NCBI GenBank assembly: GCA_910578085.1
Contig: CAJTPM010000033.1
Span: 1-40,471, forward strand
Reading direction: 5' to 3'
Origin: an uncultured Lachnospiraceae bacterium
GTDB taxonomy: Bacteria > Bacillota > Clostridia > Lachnospirales > Lachnospiraceae
Length of the DNA stretch: 40,471 bases
Position 1 is the first letter of the stretch, and each line of letters begins with the position of its first letter. Below the pieces are notes generated by a model. It was not told the origin of the DNA. It saw only the letters and a program-made list of their open reading frames with translations, and did not search any database. A program made the translations under genes and the position numbers. Below are positions 25,139 through 33,296 of this stretch, piece after piece.

Positions 25139-25151
25139 TATAATTTATGCA
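25139..25151 (+). promoter_or_regulatory. TATAAT abutting a start codon: leaderless promoter candidate
   Basis: A perfect -10 box (25139-25144) ends 6 nt before the ATG at 25151, so transcription would begin at or next to the A of the ATG. No Shine-Dalgarno sequence is present. The -35 region (TTCTTC, 25116-25121) is weak. Confidence 0.45.
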
Positions 25152-25495
25152 TGAATAAACAGAAGATAACAGATCCAAAATTTGTACAGGAAAGAATTAC
25201 AGAATTGAGGCTTGCGAGGGATGTCTCTGAATACAGGTTGAGTAAAGATCTTGGCTTTAGCAAAGGTTATATTCAATCTATAAGTTCCGGAAAAACATAT
25301 CCATCCATAACAGCACTTTATGAAATCTGCGACTATTTCAAGATCACACCAAGGGAATTTTTTGATGACGGCTCAGCTCCTGATTCTGAACTGGTTCACA
25401 GTCTGATTCATGAAATACGTAATCTTCCTGCCGAAGAACAATATTTCTTATATCACTTTTTACTGGCAAGAAGAGGCAGAAAATCCAAATCATAA
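25151..25495 (+). CDS. XRE-family helix-turn-helix regulator
   Basis: The 114-residue protein has an N-terminal Cro/C1-type HTH (about residues 9-75). It shows RITELRLARDVSEYRLSKDL, the recognition part FSKGYIQSISSGKTYPS, and ICDYFKITPREFFDD, which ends the domain. A short helical tail (ELVHSLIHEIRNLPAEEQYF) and a basic C-terminus follow, possibly for dimerisation. It appears to be translated without a ribosome binding site. Its targets are unknown. The dyad CATAAC-N8-GTTATG overlapping its stop codon (25491-25510) and a strong terminator follow. Confidence 0.88.
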   Translation: MNKQKITDPKFVQERITELRLARDVSEYRLSKDLGFSKGYIQSISSGKTYPSITALYEICDYFKITPREFFDDGSAPDSELVHSLIHEIRNLPAEEQYFLYHFLLARRGRKSKS

Positions 25496-25524
25496 CGTGT
25501 TTTTGTTATGCCTTGATTGAGAAC

Positions 25525-25571
25525 AGGCTATCGCAAAATGGATGATTGCTGTCATCCGCAATAGCCTTTTT
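25525..25571 (+). terminator. Rho-independent terminator after the XRE gene
   Basis: Outer arms AGGCTAT (25525-25531) and ATAGCCT (25561-25567), inner arms GGATGA/TCATCC, then a run of five T. The structure fits an intrinsic terminator on the plus strand. Confidence 0.75.
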
Positions 25572-25772
25572 GTTGTACCGTTTATTGTATCTCCTTCCAT
25601 ATTTTTAATCAGCCACATAATAGTACCATCACTCCTGTGGTTGTAGTTTTTTATACCCTTCTTCCTGTAAGTTTTGTTATCTACGCCGTGGCGCCTGCCC
25701 GTTACCTGCTCTTCCATTTTTACCATTTTCACGACTACTCAGGACAAATTTCCACTTTTCTTCCCGGATATG

Positions 25773-25809
25773 AAAAAAGTACCGCAACCTTTGAAGATTA
25801 CGGTACTTT
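25773..25809 (-). terminator. Rho-independent terminator after the GGGtGRT gene
   Basis: On the minus strand, arms at 25801-25809 and 25776-25784 (AAAGTACCG/CGGTACTTT) pair around 16 nt and run into six T. It lies 57 bp past the stop of the GGGtGRT gene. The rest of 25572-25865 shows no supported gene. Confidence 0.75.
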
Positions 25810-25865
25810 CAAGCCTTTCGGCACTGTCAATTCACAATGTATACTTAGAACCTGCTACAAATTCT

Positions 25866-26876
25866 TTAGAATTTGTTTGCTTTCGCCGCTTCCTCAATCG
25901 AAACCGCAACCGCAACTGTAGCGCCTACCATCGGGTTATTACCCATACCGATCAGTCCCATCATCTCAACGTGAGCCGGTACGGAAGAAGATCCTGCAAA
26001 CTGTGCATCGGAATGCATACGGCCGAGAGTATCCGTGAAGCCGTAGGAAGCCGGGCCTGCTGCCATGTTATCAGGATGCAGTGTACGGCCTGTACCGCCG
26101 CCGGAAGCTACAGAGAAATACTTCTTCCCTGCTTCTGTTCTTTCTTTCTTGTATGTACCTGCTACAGGATGCTGGAATCTTGTGGGATTGGTGGAGTTAC
26201 CTGTGATAGAAACGTCCACATTCTCTTTCCACATGATCGCAACGCCTTCCGGAACGGAGTTTGCGCCGTAGCAGTTCACCTTTGCACGAAGTCCTTCGGA
26301 ATAAGGTTTTCTGAACAGTTCCTTCACCTCGTTTGTATAAGGATCATACTCTGTCTCAACAAACGTGAAGCCGTTGATTCTGGAGATGATCTTCGCAGCG
26401 TCCTTGCCGAGACCGTTTAAGATAACACGAAGCGGTTTCTGCCGAACCTTGTTTGCCTTCTCAGCGATACCGATAGCGCCCTCTGCCGCTGCAAAGGACT
26501 CATGGCCTGCCAGGAATGCGAAACAGTCTGTCTCCTCTTCTAAAAGCATCTTTCCCAGATTACCATGGCCAAGACCTACCTTACGGGTATCAGCAACGGA
26601 ACCGGGAATACAGAAAGCCTGTAAGCCTTCGCCGATCGCTGCAGCTGCGTCCGCCGCTTTACGACAACCCTTCTTGATTGCGATAGCAGCGCCTACCGTG
26701 TAAGCCCAGCATGCATTTTCAAAACAGATGGGCTGAATTTTCTTTACCTGATCATAAACATCCAGTCCGGCGTCCTTTGTAATTTTGTCAGCTTCTTCAA
26801 TAGAAGAAATGCCGTACTCATTTAAAACGGAATTGATTTTATCAATTCTTCTTTCATAAGATTCAAATAATGCCAT
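25866..26876 (-). CDS. GGGtGRT protein
   Basis: The 336-residue protein carries the name-giving motif SGGGTGRTLHPDNMAAGP near residue 245. The whole sequence, from MALFESYERRIDKINSVL to the C-terminal VEMMGLIGMGNNPMVGATVAVAVS, is of the highly conserved GGGtGRT family of Firmicutes and other anaerobes. The family's function is not established. It regularly neighbours a NifU-like scaffold, as here, so a role in iron-sulfur or related redox metabolism is inferred. The start at 26876 follows GGAGG by 9 nt. The 16 residues upstream in frame are rejected. Confidence 0.9.
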   Translation of the reverse strand: MALFESYERRIDKINSVLNEYGISSIEEADKITKDAGLDVYDQVKKIQPICFENACWAYTVGAAIAIKKGCRKAADAAAAIGEGLQAFCIPGSVADTRKVGLGHGNLGKMLLEEETDCFAFLAGHESFAAAEGAIGIAEKANKVRQKPLRVILNGLGKDAAKIISRINGFTFVETEYDPYTNEVKELFRKPYSEGLRAKVNCYGANSVPEGVAIMWKENVDVSITGNSTNPTRFQHPVAGTYKKERTEAGKKYFSVASGGGTGRTLHPDNMAAGPASYGFTDTLGRMHSDAQFAGSSSVPAHVEMMGLIGMGNNPMVGATVAVAVSIEEAAKANKF

Positions 26877-26915
26877 TACTATGTTCCTCCTTATTATTCT
26901 GGAAACTGTCTGGAA

Positions 26916-26972
26916 ACTTCTCAACTCACTTCGTTCATCGAGAAGTAGCGCATAACTGTTTCACAGTTATGC
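26916..26972. repeat. Palindromic intergenic element with two hairpins
   Basis: ACTTCTC (26916-26922) pairs with GAGAAGT (26940-26946). Immediately after it, GCATAACTG (26950-26958) pairs with CAGTTATGC (26964-26972) around TTTCA. The second hairpin has the same GCATAAC-N7-CAGTTATGC form as 7870-7892. The element fills the gap between the scaffold stop and the GGGtGRT leader, so it may adjust expression between the two genes. Confidence 0.7.
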
Positions 26973-26973
26973 T

Positions 26974-27669
26974 TTACTCTTTTCTCGGATCAATGATCTT
27001 CACAGCGTCATCCACACGTCCATACTGTCCGCTCGCTTTCTCCCAGGCTGTATTTGGATCATCACCTTTCTTGATAAAGTCAGTCATCTTGCCGAAGTTA
27101 ACAAACTTGTAACCGATAATCTCATCGTCCGCATCCAGTGCAATACCTGTCACATAGCCTTCTGCCATTTCCAGATAACGAGGGCCTTTCTTTAAGGTGC
27201 CGTACATGGTACCTACCTGGCTTCTTAAGCCCTTGCCGAGATCTTCCAGACCTGCGCCTACAGGCAGCCCGTTTTCGGAAAATGCACTCTGAGAACGGCC
27301 ATATACGATCTGTAAGAACAGTTCTCTCATGGCTGTGTTGATCGCATCACATACAAGGTCTGTGTTCAACGCTTCCATCACGGTCAGACCGGGCAGAATC
27401 TCAGATGCCATCGCTGCAGAATGCGTCATACCGGAACAGCCAAGGGTCTCAACCAGAGCTTCCTGAATGATGCCTTCCTTAACGTTCAGTGTCAGCTTAC
27501 ACGCGCCCTGCTGCGGTGCACACCAGCCAACACCATGTGTCAGACCGGAAATATCTTCCACTTTTTTCGCCTGCACCCATTTTGCCTCTTCCGGGATGGG
27601 AGCGCAGCCATGGTGAACACCCTGTGCCACGGTACACATTTCTTCAACTTCTTTAGAATAGATTATCAT
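26974..27669 (-). CDS. NifU/IscU-like iron-sulfur cluster scaffold homologue
   Basis: The 231-residue protein has cysteines in positions expected of a U-type scaffold: GWCAPQQGAC, LGCSGMTHSAAM and LVCDAIN. The core extends to YGRSQSAF, and a C-terminal extension of about 90 residues (VGTMYGTLKKGPRYLEMAEGYV and on) is not found in ordinary IscU. GGAAGGAG precedes the ATG at 27669. It is directly upstream of the GGGtGRT gene and the two probably work together. Relatives are annotated as iron-sulfur assembly scaffolds, though biochemical proof for this longer type is lacking as far as I know. Confidence 0.85.
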   Translation of the reverse strand: MIIYSKEVEEMCTVAQGVHHGCAPIPEEAKWVQAKKVEDISGLTHGVGWCAPQQGACKLTLNVKEGIIQEALVETLGCSGMTHSAAMASEILPGLTVMEALNTDLVCDAINTAMRELFLQIVYGRSQSAFSENGLPVGAGLEDLGKGLRSQVGTMYGTLKKGPRYLEMAEGYVTGIALDADDEIIGYKFVNFGKMTDFIKKGDDPNTAWEKASGQYGRVDDAVKIIDPRKE

Positions 27670-27789
27670 GTGAAAACTCCTTCCATAATATATAATATTT
27701 GTAACAGAAGATTTGCTTGTCTCCTGTTATAACCGCTTTTTTTATTTTCGCATATATTCGCCAAAAAATCCAGTACCACTTTACAAATT

Positions 27790-28464
27790 TTACCGCTTTT
27801 CCACAATATTTTCCGGATTCTTGAAAATACTGTGTGAGGGGATCACACCGCGCACGCAGGAAGTGGGATAGATGTTCGTCTCCCGCCCGATCACGCTGCC
27901 CGGATTTAACACACTGTTGCATCCTACCTCCACATGATCCCCCAGCATAGCGCCAAATTTTTTTAACCCCGTCTCGATCTGTTCTTTTCCGTCTTTCACA
28001 ACTACCAGCGTTTTATCACTCTTCACATTGGAAGTGATGGAGCCGGCGCCCATATGCGCTTTATAACCCAAAATACTGTCTCCCACATAATTGTAATGTG
28101 GCACCTGCACATTATTAAAGAGCACCACGTTCTTTAATTCTGTGGAATTGCCCACCACAGCTTTTTTCCCGACAATGGCACTGCCGCGGATAAAGGCGCA
28201 CTGGCGGATCTCCGCCTCCTCATCGATAATGGCTGGACCGTTTATGTAAGCGCTCGGAAAAACAGTGGCGGTCTTTGCGATCCACACGTTTTCCTTTACC
28301 TGTTCATATTTGTCTTCCGGCAGGCTCCGCCCCAGTCTGATAATAAAGTCCCTGATAAGCGGCAGCGCTTCCCAGGGATAAGTAAACCCTTCAAAAAGAT
28401 CTTTTGCGATCGTCTCCTCCAGCGTATAGAGTTTCGCTATTGTTGCCTGTTCCATCTTAATCAT
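27790..28464 (-). CDS. Left-handed beta-helix protein, sugar-nucleotide transferase/acyltransferase-like
   Basis: The 224-residue protein has an N-terminal helical part (residues 1-55, KLYTLEETIAKDLFEGF) and then hexapeptide turns typical of the left-handed beta-helix (AYINGPAIIDEEAEIRQCAF, IRGSAIVGKKAVVGNSTEL, then LGDHVEVGCNSVLNPGSVIG). The pattern resembles the C-terminal half of GlmU and bacterial UDP-GlcNAc pyrophosphorylase-like acetyltransferases without the nucleotidyltransferase domain. The likely activity is acyl transfer to a sugar or sugar nucleotide. Substrate unknown. It starts 118 bp after topB on the same strand, and AAGGA lies 9 nt before the ATG. Confidence 0.8.
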   Translation of the reverse strand: MIKMEQATIAKLYTLEETIAKDLFEGFTYPWEALPLIRDFIIRLGRSLPEDKYEQVKENVWIAKTATVFPSAYINGPAIIDEEAEIRQCAFIRGSAIVGKKAVVGNSTELKNVVLFNNVQVPHYNYVGDSILGYKAHMGAGSITSNVKSDKTLVVVKDGKEQIETGLKKFGAMLGDHVEVGCNSVLNPGSVIGRETNIYPTSCVRGVIPSHSIFKNPENIVEKR

Positions 28465-28582
28465 TCTCTTTCATCCTTCTTTCTTTTATTATAATTTCTC
28501 CTGACAATACACTTGATTGGGCGGTGACCTGCCTTATCTTTATATCGTACATCCGCTCCGCATAACATCAATCATACGAATT

Positions 28583-30637
28583 TCATGATCCGCTCTTCCG
28601 ATAATACCCTGCAAATTTGTCGAAGGCAGGGTACAGAGCCGTCTGGTTTTTCACCTGCTTCACAAGATTGGTCCGCCTTGTCACAAAATCATCCAGTTTT
28701 CTCATATATTCCTCTGAGGTGATCGTTCCTTCCGACACCTGCGTCAGCCCTTTTTCCCAGCTTGCTGTGAGCCTCGGATCCAATAGCGGCTTCATGGAAC
28801 ATGCCACCACCTCATAGATGATCTCCCCCAGAAAAGTCGGCGTAATAATCTGCGTCTTCTTATTCAGGGCCAGATAACTGATATTGACCAGTTTTTTCAG
28901 GATCTCCGCCCTCGTGGCGGAAGTGCCGATACCGGAACCTTTGATCTGGGCGCGCAGATCCTCGTCCTCGATCAGCTGGCCCGCATTTTCCATCGCAAGG
29001 ATCATGCTGCCGGAATTATAACGTTTCGGCGGCGACGTCTCACCGGCTTTGATGGAAAACCCGTTGTAGACAATGGTATCTCCCTTTTTCAGTCTGGAAA
29101 GAGCCGTAAGAAGCGCCTCGTCACAGGTTTCCTCCTGCTCTGCATTCTCCTCCGTCACTTTGTTTTCAGCCGCATCTTCTGCCAACTTTGTTTTATCCGC
29201 TCCCTGCCCTGACGCTTTCTGCCCTTTCCAGAAGGAGCATTTCATCACCGGGAGATAGCCCTCCTCTTTCAGCACCTTAAAACTGCTGTGGAACCGCTCT
29301 TTATCCGCCTCTGTCACTAACGTCACCTTCTGGTAAACCGCAGGCGGATAAAAGATTGCCAGAAACCGCCTGACAATGATCTCATATACCTTCTGTGAGA
29401 CCGGTGCAAGGCTGTTTAAAACAGGCAGTCCCTGCCCCGTGGGGATAATGGCGTAGTGATCGGTGATCTGCTTATCATTGGTGTATCTGGTGGAACCGAT
29501 CTTTTGAAAACGGCGGTTTGTGAGCACCTCATCCGCGAGATTTCCGCACACGCTGTAGTTTTTTAATCCAGTGATATTCTTTCCGATCTCCTTCGCCACA
29601 GCGCTCGACAGCACCCTGGCATCCGTTCTCGGATATGTCACCAGCTTCTTCTCATACAGTTCCTGCACCACCTGCAGCGTCTGATCCGGGCTGATCTTGA
29701 AATATTTGGAACAGTCGTTCTGCAGTTCCGCCAGATTATATAAAAGCGGCGGATTTTTTGTCTCCTTTTTCCGTTCAATGGAATGCACGGTTCCCGATAC
29801 GCCCTTCAGGGCATCTGCCAGTTTTTCCGCATCCTCCTGTTTCAGAAAGCCGTTTTCCTTATACAGCCCCGGAAATCCCGCATACCTGGACTCTTCCCAG
29901 ACTCTCCACTCCCCGGAAAAATGTTCTCCGGTCAGGGCAATATCCGCCAGAACCCGGTAAAAAGGCGTTTTCACAAACTCTCTGATCTCCCGCTCTCTGC
30001 TCACTACCATGCCCAGCACACAGGTCATCACCCGCCCCACGGACACCACACATTTATCCGTATGCATATAATTTTTTACCGGATAACCAAACTTTAATGT
30101 CAGCGCCCTGGAAAAATTGATCCCCATCAGATAATCTTCCTTGGCCCGCAGATAAGCGGAAGCGGAAAGATTATCGTATTCCGAAAGATCCTTCGCCTCC
30201 CTTATTCCCCGCAGTATTTCTTCCTCGGTCTGGGAATCGATCCACACCCGCTTTCTCGTTTTATCCTTCACCCCTGCCTGCTGTTCCACCAGGCGGTATA
30301 TGTACTCGCCCTCCCGCCCGGAGTCCGTACAGACATAGATCGTCCCGATATCGGCTCTGTTCAAAAGGCCGCTGACTATTTTAAACTGCTTTGCCACTCC
30401 CGGAATCACTTCGTACATAAAATTATCCGGAATGAAAGGTATCGTATCTAAAGACCAGCGCTTATATTTCTCATCGTAGGCATCGGGATAACTCATTGTC
30501 ACGAGATGCCCCACACACCAGGTCACCACCGCCTTTTCCGATTCCAGATAGCCGTCCTTCTTTGTCATATTCAGTTTCAGCGCTTTCGCGAATTCCTGGG
30601 CCACACTGGGCTTTTCCGCTATAAATAAACTCTTCAT
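28583..30637 (-). CDS. topB: DNA topoisomerase III (type IA)
   Basis: The 684-residue enzyme relaxes and decatenates negatively supercoiled DNA. The TOPRIM domain starts with FIAEKPSVAQ (Glu7) and has CTDSGREGEY. The second acid of the usual DxD is Gly, a variant also common in Gram-positive TopB. The active-site tyrosine is in LVTYPRTDARVL. An unusual insert rich in Gln, Ala, Glu and Lys (about residues 478-510) lies before the last domains. The ATG overlaps the stop of the upstream ATPase gene by 4 bp and has no good ribosome binding site of its own, so translation is probably coupled. Confidence 0.92.
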   Translation of the reverse strand: MKSLFIAEKPSVAQEFAKALKLNMTKKDGYLESEKAVVTWCVGHLVTMSYPDAYDEKYKRWSLDTIPFIPDNFMYEVIPGVAKQFKIVSGLLNRADIGTIYVCTDSGREGEYIYRLVEQQAGVKDKTRKRVWIDSQTEEEILRGIREAKDLSEYDNLSASAYLRAKEDYLMGINFSRALTLKFGYPVKNYMHTDKCVVSVGRVMTCVLGMVVSREREIREFVKTPFYRVLADIALTGEHFSGEWRVWEESRYAGFPGLYKENGFLKQEDAEKLADALKGVSGTVHSIERKKETKNPPLLYNLAELQNDCSKYFKISPDQTLQVVQELYEKKLVTYPRTDARVLSSAVAKEIGKNITGLKNYSVCGNLADEVLTNRRFQKIGSTRYTNDKQITDHYAIIPTGQGLPVLNSLAPVSQKVYEIIVRRFLAIFYPPAVYQKVTLVTEADKERFHSSFKVLKEEGYLPVMKCSFWKGQKASGQGADKTKLAEDAAENKVTEENAEQEETCDEALLTALSRLKKGDTIVYNGFSIKAGETSPPKRYNSGSMILAMENAGQLIEDEDLRAQIKGSGIGTSATRAEILKKLVNISYLALNKKTQIITPTFLGEIIYEVVACSMKPLLDPRLTASWEKGLTQVSEGTITSEEYMRKLDDFVTRRTNLVKQVKNQTALYPAFDKFAGYYRKSGS

Positions 30638-31989
30638 ATTAAAATCAACGACAGATTTTCCTTCTCTCTGGTCTCTGCCATCAGCCTTTCATCAAACCCT
30701 TTGTCCGTAAACAACCAGATATGATCTGTCCTCAGTTTCGCCTGTTTCGCCAAAAACAGCAGCCATTCATAATCTTCATAAGGGAATTTTTCTCTTTCGC
30801 ACTGACAGAGGGCCAGCAAAGTTTCTCCCTCCTTGCTTCGGGCTATAAAATCAATATCTCCGGCTTTCCCTGCCCACTCGCCCACAGAGGAGATTGCAAA
30901 CGGAAACTGCCCTTTCGCCGCTTCCCGTAAAATATATTCCCTGCACATTTCCCGGAACGCCTGACACATAAACTTTCGAAAACCGGGAACAATATTTTTC
31001 TCATAAAAAGCCTGGGGCGATATCATCTCCAGCCTGCTGGCATTCGGGTACAGATAAGTAAAGGCAAAGTGCACAAAATGATTGCAGATGCGGTACACTC
31101 CTTTCTGCACATGCTCCCTTCCGGCCGTATCATAGGAAAATACCTTTTCGATCAGTTCCAGTTCCATCAAATTCTTCAAATAGACACTGATCTTGGCCCG
31201 GGAAAATCCGGTATATTCATAGATATCATTAAGTTTATGGCGGCCTCCCGCAAGGGCCGACAGGATCGTCTGATAGACATTGAGCTCCCTGAGTTCCTCC
31301 GACAAAATCCGCCTGCATTCCCCGCACAGTACGCCTGTGGGGGAAAGGATCGTCTCACAGACATTATCCTTCAGGCTTTTCGCAGGAGACATACACTGCC
31401 ACAATCCCGGATTCCCGCCTAACACAGCATACAGTGCAAAAGCCTGATCTGCTGAATATCCCGGGAAGGCCTCCCGCAGTTCAAAAAAACCGAGAGGTCT
31501 TATCTTCAACAATCCGGAAAGTTTGAAGGCTCCTTTCCCCAGCTTTTTGATCATACTGTTCTCCACCCAGGATGCGGCAGAGCTGATCATAACAGTCAAT
31601 ATTTCCTGTCTTTCTGCGCGTTCCTCCACAAATGAGACCAGCTCTTCCACAAAGGTGCTGTCATCCTTTATCAGATATTGAAACTCATCCAGCACAAGAA
31701 CCTGTTTTCCCGAAAAATCCTGCAGACTGCCAGCGAAAAGCTCCCGCCATGTGGGAAAACCTTCCATGACAACGCCCGCCTCATCCAGTTCCCTTCCCCA
31801 CTGAAACTGCTGCTCTCTCTCGGAAGCATCTCTGCAGGCATAGTAAAATCCGGGAGTATTCTCTGCGAATTCCCTCACCAGTCTGGTCTTTCCAACACCT
31901 CTCTGACCATACAATACTACAAGATGGCTGCCGCTTTTTTCATAAAACTTCTGCAGATACTGTAATTCCCTGTCCCGCCCGGTCAACAT
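30634..31989 (-). CDS. Archaeal-type ATPase with DUF234 C-terminal domain
   Basis: The 451-residue protein has Walker A GQRGVGKT at 28-35, Walker B VLVLDEFQYLI near 108 and the ISSAASWVENSM sensor region. A winged-helix segment (KLNDIYEYTGFSRAKISVYL) and a DUF234-type domain follow. In relatives this last domain resembles PD-(D/E)xK nucleases (DID ... ECK). Here the DID is present (AGDIDFIAR) but the E-x-K reads CQCER, so the nuclease site may be inactive. GGAG lies 7 nt before the ATG. It is coupled to topB, which is not its usual company. Confidence 0.85.
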   Translation of the reverse strand: MLTGRDRELQYLQKFYEKSGSHLVVLYGQRGVGKTRLVREFAENTPGFYYACRDASEREQQFQWGRELDEAGVVMEGFPTWRELFAGSLQDFSGKQVLVLDEFQYLIKDDSTFVEELVSFVEERAERQEILTVMISSAASWVENSMIKKLGKGAFKLSGLLKIRPLGFFELREAFPGYSADQAFALYAVLGGNPGLWQCMSPAKSLKDNVCETILSPTGVLCGECRRILSEELRELNVYQTILSALAGGRHKLNDIYEYTGFSRAKISVYLKNLMELELIEKVFSYDTAGREHVQKGVYRICNHFVHFAFTYLYPNASRLEMISPQAFYEKNIVPGFRKFMCQAFREMCREYILREAAKGQFPFAISSVGEWAGKAGDIDFIARSKEGETLLALCQCEREKFPYEDYEWLLFLAKQAKLRTDHIWLFTDKGFDERLMAETREKENLSLILI

Positions 31990-32109
31990 TTTTTATCTCC
32001 GATTTACTATACTGATCCACAGTCTTTTCACAACCTGTAAGTACATTCTTCCTATCATCAATACACTGTACACACAGCATTTCCATAAAACAATTACATA
32101 ATCCCTGCT

Positions 32110-33195
32110 TCACTTCTTTGCAATATATCCCTTAGCCACCAGCATTTCCGCGCACAGCACTGCGCCGCCTGCCGCGCCTCTCACCGTATTGTGGGAAAGA
32201 CCGATAAACTTCCAGTCATAGACGCTGTCCTCTCTGAGCCGTCCCACGCTGATGCCCATACCGTTCTCATAATCCACATCCAGTTTCACCTGCGGTCTGT
32301 TGTCCTCCTCCAGATACTGGATAAACTGCTTCGGCGCACTGGGCAGCTCCAGTTTCTGAGGCTCACCGGTAAAGTTTTTAAGCTTCTCGATCAGCTGTTC
32401 TCTGGTGGGTTTCTTTCTGAACTTCACAAACACTGCTGCCGTATGGCCGTCCAACACCGGCACACGGATGCACTGGCAGGTGATCACAGGACTCTCTGCC
32501 GGTACGATCACGCCGTCTTCCACTTTCCCCCAGATGCGAAGCGGCTCTTTTTCACTCTTTTCTTCCTCACCGCCGATATAAGGAATCACATTCTCCACCA
32601 TCTCCGGCCAATCCTTAAAAGTCTTCCCGGCGCCGGAGATCGCCTGATAGGTAGTGGCCACCACCTCATAAGGTTCATATTCCATCCAGGCGGTCAGCAC
32701 AGGCGCGTAGCTCTGAATCGAACAGTTTGGCTTCACCGCCACAAATCCTCTCTCTGTGCCCAACCGTTTTCTCTGATCCTTTATCACTTCAAAATGCTCT
32801 GTATTGATCTCCGGCACTACCATCGGAACATCCGGCGTCCACCTGTGGGCGCTGTTGTTGGAGACAACGGGAGTTTCCGTCTTCGCGTAAGCTTCCTCGA
32901 TGGCCTTGATCTCCTCCTTTCCCATGTCCACTGCGGAGAACACAAAATCCACCTCCGAGGCCACTTTCTCCACCTCATTTACACTCATCACCACAATGTT
33001 TTTCACTTTTTCCGGCATCGGCGTCTTCATTTTCCATCTGCCGCCCACAGCCTCCTCGTAAGTCTTTCCCGCCGAACGGGGACTGGCCGCGATCGTCGTC
33101 ACCTCGAACCAGGGATGATTTTCCAGCAGCGAGATAAAGCGCTGCCCAACCATACCAGTTCCGCCTAAAATTCCAACATGCAATTTTTCCTTCAT
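32110..33195 (-). CDS. asd: Aspartate-semialdehyde dehydrogenase, archaeal/fungal-type
   Basis: The enzyme reduces aspartyl phosphate to aspartate semialdehyde with NADPH, the branch point to lysine, diaminopimelate, threonine and methionine. The 361-residue protein has the NADP-binding GGTGMVGQ at 11-18, the catalytic cysteine Cys158 in VKPNCSIQ, and a substrate histidine in CIRVPVLDGHTAAVFV. Its length and the PNCSIQ motif mark the archaeal/fungal branch rather than the classical bacterial one, common in Clostridia. GAGGAG precedes the ATG. A large dyad lies about 30-60 bp upstream. Confidence 0.95.
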   Translation of the reverse strand: MKEKLHVGILGGTGMVGQRFISLLENHPWFEVTTIAASPRSAGKTYEEAVGGRWKMKTPMPEKVKNIVVMSVNEVEKVASEVDFVFSAVDMGKEEIKAIEEAYAKTETPVVSNNSAHRWTPDVPMVVPEINTEHFEVIKDQRKRLGTERGFVAVKPNCSIQSYAPVLTAWMEYEPYEVVATTYQAISGAGKTFKDWPEMVENVIPYIGGEEEKSEKEPLRIWGKVEDGVIVPAESPVITCQCIRVPVLDGHTAAVFVKFRKKPTREQLIEKLKNFTGEPQKLELPSAPKQFIQYLEEDNRPQVKLDVDYENGMGISVGRLREDSVYDWKFIGLSHNTVRGAAGGAVLCAEMLVAKGYIAKK

Positions 33196-33222
33196 AATTC
33201 TTTCTCCTCTTATGATTATTCT

Positions 33223-33253
33223 GCAGATACTTTTAACATACTATGTTATCTGC
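33223..33253. promoter_or_regulatory. Extended dyad upstream of asd
   Basis: TAACATA-C-TATGTTA (33234-33248) is a perfect palindrome. It is extended by GCAGATA on one side (33223-33229) and TATCTGC on the other, with a short bulge on the left. It lies 28-58 bp before the asd start and could be an operator or an mRNA hairpin. Confidence 0.45.
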
Positions 33254-33296
33254 TGTTTTACCTGACCTTTTCGACATATCTGTTCATGAAATACTC

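Noticed and set aside
25490..25732. 80-residue minus-strand frame downstream of the XRE gene
   Set aside because: It overlaps the terminator hairpin, has no convincing ribosome binding site at its start and no recognised domain.
25674..26420. Long plus-strand open frame over the GGGtGRT region
   Set aside because: It lies antisense to the well-supported GGGtGRT gene and its terminator, has no ribosome binding site and shows no family motif.
30300..30345. Missing second acid in the TOPRIM DxD of topoisomerase III
   Set aside because: The DxGREGE form (as in DAGREGE) is common in Gram-positive TopB, so it is not a sign of inactivation.
28616..33276. Further TGTCGAA (0A-box) matches near 28617 and 33270
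   Set aside because: One lies inside topB, and about five matches of a 7-mer are expected by chance on both strands of 40 kb. They are not evidence of Spo0A control on their own.
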